Source: Paramuribaculum sp.
Lineage (GTDB): Bacteria; Bacteroidota; Bacteroidia; Bacteroidales; Muribaculaceae
Direction: 5' to 3'
DNA: 7,351 nucleotides
Assembly (NCBI GenBank): GCA_029051965.1
Contig: JAIDJZ010000239.1
Coordinates: 1 to 7,351 of the forward strand
Part shown: positions 1 through 4,932 of the stretch, in pieces
Position numbering within the stretch: position 1 is the stretch's first letter
How the letters are laid out: the number at the start of each line of letters is the position of its first letter
Translations under genes and position numbers: made by a program
Notes under the pieces: model-generated
What the model was told of the DNA's origin: nothing
Seen by the model: the letters and a program-made list of their open reading frames with translations, nothing else
Databases searched by the model: none

Positions 1-9
1 TTCTCACTG

Positions 10-40
10 TTGTCGAATCTGATGAAAATGATTATCTTTG
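10..40 (+). promoter_or_regulatory. Possible Bacteroidetes-type promoter reading right
   Basis: TTG at 10-12 is followed after 20 bases by TATCTTTG at 33-40, which fits the Bacteroidetes sigma-ABfr pattern (-33 TTG, about 20 bases, -7 TAnnTTTG). Transcription would start near 45-48 and run through the hairpin at 59-90 towards the Abi remnant. No intact gene follows within 470 bases, so it may be a relic promoter of the decayed Abi gene or a chance match. The match is seen in the sequence; activity is inferred. Confidence 0.35.
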
Positions 41-58
41 CATGAATATAAAACTAAA

Positions 59-90
59 CCCGATAGCTTGACGAGTCAGGGGCTACCGGG
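59..90 (-). other. Hairpin, terminator-like when read on the minus strand
   Basis: An outer 9-base stem (59-67 with 82-90) encloses an inner TGAC/GTCA stem. On the minus strand the one imperfect outer pair becomes a G-U wobble, and the stem is followed by a T-rich stretch (positions 58 down to 44). It therefore resembles an intrinsic terminator or attenuator for leftward transcription. On the plus strand the same pair is an A-C mismatch and no T tract follows. I do not recognise it as a known riboswitch or named RNA. I see no convincing gene in 1-149. Confidence 0.4.
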
Positions 91-101
91 AATCAACACT
101 G

Positions 102-132
102 CAAAAGTAGTGCTTTCTTTTGATTAAAACAA
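102..132 (-). promoter_or_regulatory. Possible Bacteroidetes-type promoter reading left
   Basis: Read on the minus strand, TTG (132-130) is followed after exactly 20 bases by TACTTTTG (109-102), a good match to the -33/-7 pattern of Bacteroidetes primary-sigma promoters. The start point would be about 94-97, so the transcript would begin just before the hairpin at 59-90. It would either end there as an RNA of roughly 45 bases or run out of the window into a gene further left. Confidence 0.45.
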
Positions 133-149
133 TTTCTGGTTCATAAAAG

Positions 150-332
150 ATTGCAAAGCAAGTGAAATTCGACGATTTTCAGAATATACTGTCCTCGGAA
201 AGGCTCAATCGATATGTTGCAGCCTGTGATAATGATACCAGAAAAGCTATGTCGCTGTATCGGTTGAATCTTCATCTTTCACAAGAGGTCTTTACTTTGT
301 TGAGTTGTTTCGAGGTGGCGTTAAGAAATTAG
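150..332 (+). pseudogene. Abi-family gene remnant (N-terminal fragment, truncated)
   Basis: A 60-codon open frame reads from an ATT at 150 to TAG at 330-332. It contains the N-terminal signature of a family annotated as Abi family protein (often mislabelled CAAX protease): KFDDFQNILSSERLNRY (residues 6-22), a D-x-x-x-KAMSLYRLNLHLSQE stretch, and CFEVALRN at the very end. Intact members, as I recall them, continue after RN with a conserved His a few residues on, and run to roughly 200-300 residues. Here a stop follows RN directly, so most of the protein is missing. The expected start position reads ATT GCA AAG, one base from ATG GCA AAG; GTG at 162 is the only other plausible start. Lost start plus lost 3' end point to a dead gene. 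Abi_2-type proteins have been placed in the HEPN RNase superfamily and linked to phage defence; that function is family knowledge and cannot apply to this stub. The region after the hairpin at 329-376 shows no continuation of the gene. Confidence 0.75.
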
Positions 333-376
333 AGCCGGTTCCCCAACGTTTACAAATATTGGGGAACCGGCTCTAA
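329..376. repeat. Perfect 18-bp inverted repeat (hairpin)
   Basis: The arms TTAGAGCCGGTTCCCCAA (329-346) and its exact reverse complement (359-376) flank a 12-base spacer. The left arm overlaps the last Asn codon and stop of the Abi remnant, so the arm itself supplies the stop codon. The stem is GC-rich and very stable, yet no T tract follows on either strand, so it is not a textbook intrinsic terminator. It could be a scar or end of an excised element, a REP-like hairpin, or an RNA 3'-end stabiliser. The structure is certain and its role is unknown. Confidence 0.9.
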
Positions 377-394
377 GATTGAAGATTAAGATTG

Positions 395-408
395 ATTGAC
401 ATGTCAAT
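395..408. promoter_or_regulatory. 14-bp perfect palindrome, possible operator
   Basis: ATTGACATGTCAAT reads the same on both strands. It lies about 45-60 bases upstream of the proposed uvrB -7 element, a position suited to a dimeric regulator. Its TGACA/TGTCA half sites recur, in opposite order, in the hairpin at 474-491. No regulator family can be named from this alone. Confidence 0.4.
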
Positions 409-454
409 AATGATTTTTAGGGGGATTCAGTCGGGTTATGTTGTAAAAATTGAG

Positions 455-462
455 TAATTTTG
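455..462 (+). promoter_or_regulatory. Probable -7 element of the uvrB promoter
   Basis: TAATTTTG at 455-462 matches the Bacteroidetes -7 consensus TAnnTTTG. The -33 region, expected near 431-436, reads TCGGGT and is a weak match. Transcription would begin near 467-470, leaving a leader of about 48 bases that contains the hairpin at 474-491. No other TAnnTTTG lies between the Abi remnant and uvrB on this strand. Confidence 0.5.
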
Positions 463-473
463 CTAATTGGGCC

Positions 474-509
474 GTGTCAGGCGGCTGACACTCTCTTATG
501 ATACTCTCT
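474..509 (+). promoter_or_regulatory. uvrB leader hairpin and tandem ACTCTCT motifs
   Basis: GTGTCAG (474-480) and CTGACAC (485-491) form a perfect 7-bp stem with a GCGG loop inside the predicted uvrB leader. ACTCTCT then occurs twice, at 490-496 and 503-509. The second copy sits in an 11-base string, TGATACTCTCT (499-509), that recurs in inverted orientation at 2636-2646 just after uvrB. The AAGGA at 510-514 lies too close to the ATG at 517 to be a normal ribosome binding site. Confidence 0.5.
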
Positions 510-516
510 AAGGAAA

Positions 517-2619
517 ATGGAATTTAAATTATCTTCAGATTATCAGCCGACCGGCGATCAGCCACAGGCGATCGAGCAGCTCAGCCGAGGCGTTGAGGAT
601 GGGCTTGCAGCCCAGACGCTTCTCGGTGTGACGGGTTCGGGCAAGACGTTTACGATGGCTAATGTCATTCAGCAGGTTAAGCGGCCTACGCTGATACTGA
701 GCCACAACAAGACGCTTGCGGCGCAGCTCTACGGGGAATTCAAGAATTTTTTTCCGGAGAATTCGGTGCAGTATTTTGTGTCATATTACGATTACTATCA
801 GCCGGAGGCTTATATTCCGTCGGTCGATAAGTATATCGAGAAGGATCTGATGATCAATGATGAGATCGACAAACTGCGTCTGTCGACGACGTCGGCTCTT
901 CTGTCGGGAAGAAAGGATGTGATTGTCGTCAGTTCGGTTTCGTGTCTTTACGGCATGGGTAATCCGGATGATTTCAATTCGAATGTGATTGACATCCGTG
1001 TCGGTCAGCAGATCGCGCGCAATGTTTTTCTGCGTGAGCTTGTCAATGCGCTCTATTCGCGCAATGAGGTCGATTTCCGTCGCGGGAATTTCCGTGTGAA
1101 GGGCGACACGATCGATATTTATCTGGCTTATGAGGAGATTGTGGTGAGGGTCGTGTTCTGGGGCGATGAGATCGAGTCGATCTCGACGTTTTATCCGACC
1201 GATTATGTGACGCTGGGGAGTCACGAGGCTTTCAGGATTTTTCCGGCGAATATATTTGTCACTTCTCCGCAGCGCATGGCTTCGGGTCTGGCTCAGATCG
1301 AGCTTGATCTCGGCGAGCAGGTGGGCTTTTTCGAGAAGGAGGACCGCCAGCTTGAGGCTAAGCGACTGTATGAGCGTGTGACCTACGATATCGAGATGAT
1401 GCGCGAGGTCGGCCACTGTTCGGGAATCGAGAACTATTCGCGCTATTTCGACGGGCGCAGTCCGGGAATGAGACCGTTCTGTCTGCTGGACTATTTCCCG
1501 AAGGATTTCCTTATGATTATCGACGAGAGCCATGTCACTCTGCCGCAGGTCAGGGCGATGTACGGAGGCGATCTTTCGCGAAAGATGAATCTGGTCGAGT
1601 ATGGTTTCCGGCTTCCGGCGGCGCTCGACAACCGTCCGCTCAAGTTCGAGGAGTTTGAGCAGCTGACGCCTCAGGTCATCTATGTCAGCGCGACTCCGGC
1701 CGATTATGAGCTTGAGAGGTGTGAGGGGGTTATCGTCGAGCAGATCATCCGTCCGACGGGGCTGCTCGATCCTGTCATCGATGTGCGTCCGTCGCTGAAT
1801 CAGATTGATAATCTGATGGAGGAGATAGCTCTTCGGATCGAGCGTAACGAGCGTGTGCTTGTGACTACGCTGACGAAGCGGATGGCTGAGGAGCTGAACG
1901 ATTATCTGACGAAGCTCAAGATAAAGGCAGCGTATATCCACAGCGATGTGGACACGCTTGACCGCATAAGGATTCTCGACGATCTGCGTTCGGGGGTCTA
2001 TGATGTGCTGATCGGTGTCAATCTGCTGCGTGAGGGTCTTGACCTGCCCGAGGTTTCGCTGGTTGCGATTCTGGATGCGGACAAGGAGGGATTCCTGAGG
2101 TCGCACCGTTCGCTGACGCAGACTGTCGGTCGTGCGGCGCGAAATCTGAACGGAACGGTTATCATGTATGCCGACAAGATTACGGACAGTATGCGTCAGA
2201 CGATCGAGGAGACTGAGCGTCGCCGTTCGCTGCAGCTTGCCTACAATGAGGAGCATGGCATCACGCCTCAGGCTATCGTGAAGGCGCGCAACCGTATAAT
2301 CGGTGTTGACGATGATGATGCGGATGTCTCAGCGCCGTCAGGTCGGGAGAGTGGCCGCAAGCCGCAGAAGAGCAGCCGTGAGGCTACGCGGGAGTCGCGT
2401 CGCAATGTCATCTATGACAATGAGTTTTCGACGAAGGTCGATCTCGCTGCCGATCCGGTGATTCCGTATATGAGCCGGGAGGAGTTGCAACGCACGATCA
2501 ATGCGCGCCGTCAGTCGATGGTGGAGGCTGCCAAGAATATGCAGTTCATGGAGGCGGCGCAGCTGCGTGACGAGGTCATAAAACTTGAGGAACGATTAAA
2601 GAGTCTTAATTCGATTTAA
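517..2619 (+). CDS. uvrB: UvrABC excinuclease subunit B
   Basis: UvrB is the damage-verifying helicase-like subunit of bacterial nucleotide excision repair. It is loaded onto DNA by UvrA, inserts a beta-hairpin between the strands and recruits UvrC for incision; it acts in the cytoplasm. The 700-residue product opens with the typical [17 protein letters not shown]. It has Walker A GVTGSGKT (37-44), the aromatic-rich beta-hairpin from [20 protein letters not shown] (90-109), Walker B DESH (336-339), helicase motif [11 protein letters not shown] (535-543) and a C-terminal UVR domain (about 653-695) that contacts UvrC. A charged low-complexity linker (about 596-650, including DDDD and an R/S/K-rich stretch) makes it slightly longer than the usual 660-680 residues. 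The last codons and the TAA lie inside a repeat that recurs at 4848-4882, so the terminal LNSI may be repeat-derived. The radical SAM gene follows after 30 bases, probably in the same transcript. Confidence 0.98.
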   Translation: MEFKLSSDYQPTGDQPQAIEQLSRGVEDGLAAQTLLGVTGSGKTFTMANVIQQVKRPTLILSHNKTLAAQLYGEFKNFFPENSVQYFVSYYDYYQPEAYIPSVDKYIEKDLMINDEIDKLRLSTTSALLSGRKDVIVVSSVSCLYGMGNPDDFNSNVIDIRVGQQIARNVFLRELVNALYSRNEVDFRRGNFRVKGDTIDIYLAYEEIVVRVVFWGDEIESISTFYPTDYVTLGSHEAFRIFPANIFVTSPQRMASGLAQIELDLGEQVGFFEKEDRQLEAKRLYERVTYDIEMMREVGHCSGIENYSRYFDGRSPGMRPFCLLDYFPKDFLMIIDESHVTLPQVRAMYGGDLSRKMNLVEYGFRLPAALDNRPLKFEEFEQLTPQVIYVSATPADYELERCEGVIVEQIIRPTGLLDPVIDVRPSLNQIDNLMEEIALRIERNERVLVTTLTKRMAEELNDYLTKLKIKAAYIHSDVDTLDRIRILDDLRSGVYDVLIGVNLLREGLDLPEVSLVAILDADKEGFLRSHRSLTQTVGRAARNLNGTVIMYADKITDSMRQTIEETERRRSLQLAYNEEHGITPQAIVKARNRIIGVDDDDADVSAPSGRESGRKPQKSSREATRESRRNVIYDNEFSTKVDLAADPVIPYMSREELQRTINARRQSMVEAAKNMQFMEAAQLRDEVIKLEERLKSLNSI

Positions 2620-2646
2620 ATTCAAACACTCTCTAAGAGAGTATCA
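2602..2646. repeat. Repeat copy spanning the uvrB stop, with ACTCTCT palindrome
   Basis: Positions 2602-2636 match 4848-4882 in direct orientation at 33 of 35 bases. The copy starts inside uvrB, supplies its last five codons and TAA, and runs into the gap before the radical SAM gene. It ends in ACTCTCT-A-AGAGAGT (2628-2642), an inverted repeat with 7-base arms. The following AGAGAGTATCA (2636-2646) is the exact inverse of 499-509 ahead of uvrB. With no T tract, the palindrome is more likely a repeat end or protein-binding site than a terminator. Confidence 0.75.
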
Positions 2647-2649
2647 ATA

Positions 2650-4644
2650 ATGAAGGATATTGAAAGAAGAGAAGAAGCTGTCAGAGCGGGTCGCGAGCGA
2701 TTCGACACGCGGCTCTATCTGCCTACGTCGGTCAAGGAAATGAAGGCTCTCGGGTGGGACGGGGTCGATGTAGTGCTGTTTACAGGCGATGCCTATGTCG
2801 ATCATCCGTCGTTCGGTGCGGCTGTCATCGGGCGCACGCTGCAGGCCGAGGGCTTCAATGTCGCGATCGTTCCGCAGCCGAACTGGCAGGACGATCTGCG
2901 CGATTTCCGTAAGTTCGGAGCTCCGAGGCTGTTCTTCGGGGTTTCGGCCGGCGCGATGGATTCGATGGTCAACCACTACACGGCTGCTCGCCGTCGCCGT
3001 TCGGACGATGCCTATACGCCGGGCGGCCGCCACGGGGCACGTCCCGACTATCCGTCGATTGTCTATTCGGAGATTCTGCGACGTCTCTATCCCGATGTGC
3101 CGATCGTTCTGGGCGGCATCGAGTCGTCGCTCCGCCGTCTGTCGCATTATGACTACTGGCAGGACTGTCTGCGACCGTCGATTCTGACGGAAGCGCCTGC
3201 CGATATGCTGAGCTACGGAATGGGGGAGCGGACGGTCGTCGAGATTGCCAGGCGTCTGCGCGACGGGGAGAAGATTTCGGATATGGCAGATCTCGGTCAG
3301 ACGGCCGTGGTGTGTCCGCGGTCGGAAATGGTTGCGGCGGACGAGAGGAATATCATTCTCCATTCCTTCGAGGCGTGTCAGGCCGACAAGCGGAAACAGG
3401 CGGAGAATTTCAAGCATATCGAACAGCAGAGCAACCGCTACGAGGGCGCGACGCTCTGGCAGCCTCACGGTGACATGGTGGTGAGGGTCAATCCGATGCT
3501 TCCGCCGATGGATGTCGGAGAGATCGACCGTTCGTTTGATCTGCCTTATACCCGTTATCCCCATCCGCGCTACAAGGGGAAGGTCATTCCGGCCTACGAT
3601 ATGATCCGGCATTCGGTCAATATGCACCGGGGCTGTTTCGGTGGATGTGCGTTCTGTACGATCTCGGCACATCAGGGTAAATTCATCGCATCGCGAAGCA
3701 AGGCGTCGATTCTGAGGGAGGTCAGAAAGGTTGTCGGAATGGATGATTTCAAGGGATATGTCTCTGACCTCGGCGGTCCGTCGGCCAATATGTATGGTCT
3801 GAGCGGCAAGAACCACGAGATCTGCAAGCGCTGCATGCGTCCGTCGTGTCTTCATCCGAAGCCGTGTCCGAATCTCAACACGGACCACAGTGCGCTGCTA
3901 GATGTCTATCATGCGGTCGATGCACTCCCCGGAGTCAAGAAGTCATTTGTCGGCAGCGGGGTCAGATATGATCTTTCAATGCATCCGACTGGCGACAGAA
4001 GGGTCGATGAGACGAACCGGCGCTACAATGAGGAGCTTATCGAACATCATGTCTCGGGGCGTCTGAAGGTCGCTCCGGAGCATACGTCGCCGACGGTGCT
4101 CAACTTCATGCGAAAGCCGGAGTTCGAACAGTTCTATCGGTTCAAGTCGATATTCGACCGTGTCAACGACCGCTGCGGTCTGCGTCAGCAGCTGATACCA
4201 TATTTTATCTCAAGCCATCCGGGCTGTCGCGAGGTCGATATGGCTGAGCTGGCTGTCGAGACGAAGGCCCTCAGTTTTCATCTCGAGCAGGTGCAGGATT
4301 TCACTCCGACACCGATGACTCTCGCAACCGAGATCTATTACACCGGTTATCATCCCTATACCGGCGAAAAGGTTTTTACGGCTACGACTCCTGCCGAGAA
4401 GAAGGCCCAAAGAAAATATTTCTTCTGGTATGACCCGGCCAACCGACAGGAGATTGTCGGCTCTCTCAAACGTCTTAATCGGGAGGATCTGGCCGCCCAG
4501 CTCTATCCAGTTTACCGTCCGAAGCCGGGACGACTGAAAGATCCGGCAGACCGACGGACGAAAAACGAGCGGAACAGCAGCCGTGGGCGCAATGAGCAGC
4601 TGGCCAAAGGCGGCCGGCCAGGTAGCGGCAAACGCCGACGCTGA
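2650..4644 (+). CDS. ygiQ: YgiQ family radical SAM protein
   Basis: This 664-residue protein belongs to the widespread YgiQ (UPF0313) family of radical SAM enzymes, whose substrate and reaction are not established. The N-terminal region carries the family block LFTGDAYVDHPSFGAAVIGR (about 44-63), probably a cobalamin-binding-like fold. The radical SAM cluster motif is CFGGCAFC (Cys329, Cys333, Cys336, spacing CxxxCxxC), which should hold a 4Fe-4S cluster that cleaves S-adenosylmethionine. A second cysteine group follows: Cys392, Cys395, Cys400 and Cys406, which may bind another metal or cluster. The C-terminal third matches the YgiQ_C (DUF3362) type, with a basic, probably disordered tail ending GSGKRRR. 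The ATG at 2650 places the family's conserved LPTS-x-KEM motif close to the N-terminus, as expected. It lies 30 bases after uvrB with no promoter match between, so co-transcription is likely. A functional link with DNA repair is not shown. Confidence 0.95.
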   Translation: MKDIERREEAVRAGRERFDTRLYLPTSVKEMKALGWDGVDVVLFTGDAYVDHPSFGAAVIGRTLQAEGFNVAIVPQPNWQDDLRDFRKFGAPRLFFGVSAGAMDSMVNHYTAARRRRSDDAYTPGGRHGARPDYPSIVYSEILRRLYPDVPIVLGGIESSLRRLSHYDYWQDCLRPSILTEAPADMLSYGMGERTVVEIARRLRDGEKISDMADLGQTAVVCPRSEMVAADERNIILHSFEACQADKRKQAENFKHIEQQSNRYEGATLWQPHGDMVVRVNPMLPPMDVGEIDRSFDLPYTRYPHPRYKGKVIPAYDMIRHSVNMHRGCFGGCAFCTISAHQGKFIASRSKASILREVRKVVGMDDFKGYVSDLGGPSANMYGLSGKNHEICKRCMRPSCLHPKPCPNLNTDHSALLDVYHAVDALPGVKKSFVGSGVRYDLSMHPTGDRRVDETNRRYNEELIEHHVSGRLKVAPEHTSPTVLNFMRKPEFEQFYRFKSIFDRVNDRCGLRQQLIPYFISSHPGCREVDMAELAVETKALSFHLEQVQDFTPTPMTLATEIYYTGYHPYTGEKVFTATTPAEKKAQRKYFFWYDPANRQEIVGSLKRLNREDLAAQLYPVYRPKPGRLKDPADRRTKNERNSSRGRNEQLAKGGRPGSGKRRR

Positions 4645-4676
4645 CGCTGACAGGGTGGCTGTCTTACCGGAATGCC

Positions 4677-4882
4677 AGCACTAAGAGAGTGCTTGAATTT
4701 AAACCGCGTTAACAGTAATACGAATGAACGGCAGAAACTTCAAAATAATCCTGAGGTCTTTTTTGGCGAATTCCGCCAAGTCTCATCGGTCACATAGCCC
4801 GCTATGCTCCCTCTTCAACTCGCGGAATCCGCTCAAAAAATCCTCTCAGTCTTAATTTGATTTAAATCCAAACACTCTCTAA
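4677..4882. repeat. Palindromic intergenic repeat element, MITE/REP-like
   Basis: The gap after the radical SAM gene holds a nested, imperfect inverted repeat. Outer arms at 4684-4703 (AGAGAGTGCTTGAATTTAAA) and 4861-4880 are inverse matches at 18 of 20 bases. Further in, CTGAG plus a run of six T followed by G (from 4751) is mirrored by CAAAAAATCCTCTCAG (4834-4849). Inside that, GCGAATTCCGC and GCGGAATCCGC mirror each other and are each self-complementary. The apex is CATAGC-CC-GCTATG (4793-4806). The left arm has about 35 extra bases. The right end (4848-4882) is the near-identical partner of 2602-2636. A further small hairpin, AGCACT/AGTGCT (4677-4693), overlaps the left boundary. There is no transposase and no convincing open frame, so a non-autonomous element or REP-like repeat fits best. 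Transcribed, it would fold strongly and could end or protect the upstream mRNA. I do not recognise a named family. Confidence 0.65.
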
Positions 4883-4932
4883 AACACAATCATAATCCAA
4901 TCAAATAATCAATATAACTCCAATCAACTGAA
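4883..4932 (+). promoter_or_regulatory. G-poor, unstructured leader of the S9 peptidase gene
   Basis: The 50 bases before the ATG contain a single G and five AATC motifs, so the leader should be almost free of secondary structure. No Shine-Dalgarno sequence is present, which is common in Bacteroidetes where A-rich unstructured leaders promote initiation. No exact TAnnTTTG is visible. The nearest candidate is TTAATTTG at 4852-4859 inside the repeat, one base off in spacing, so the repeat may carry or border the promoter. Confidence 0.35.

Noticed and set aside
3..71. Possible 3' end of a plus-strand gene entering from the left edge, reading TVVESDENDYLC and ending at TGA 69-71
   Set aside because: Twenty-two open codons are expected by chance fairly often, no family is recognisable, and the stop falls in the middle of a hairpin. 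It remains possible but unsupported.
781..2256. Long open frame on the minus strand opposite uvrB (491 codons)
   Set aside because: It is the antisense shadow of uvrB. The gene's codon choice leaves few stops in this frame, and the translation is Arg/Ile/His-rich with no recognisable domain.
2644..3888. Long minus-strand open frame opposite the radical SAM gene (414 codons)
   Set aside because: Same cause: the composition is Arg/His-rich and no motif is visible, while the plus strand carries unmistakable radical SAM motifs.
4649..4663. GACAG/CTGTC stem just after the radical SAM gene as its terminator
   Set aside because: The stem is only 5 bp and no T tract follows, so it is too weak to call.
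4783..4842. Short minus-strand reading frame in the repeat element (SGFRELKREHSGLCDR)
   Set aside because: It is only about 20 codons, has no start context, and the surrounding DNA is explained by nested palindromes, not by coding.
490..4880. ACTCTCT-containing repeats as a CRISPR array
   Set aside because: The copies are kilobases apart, in both orientations and of unequal length, with no regular spacers and no cas genes.
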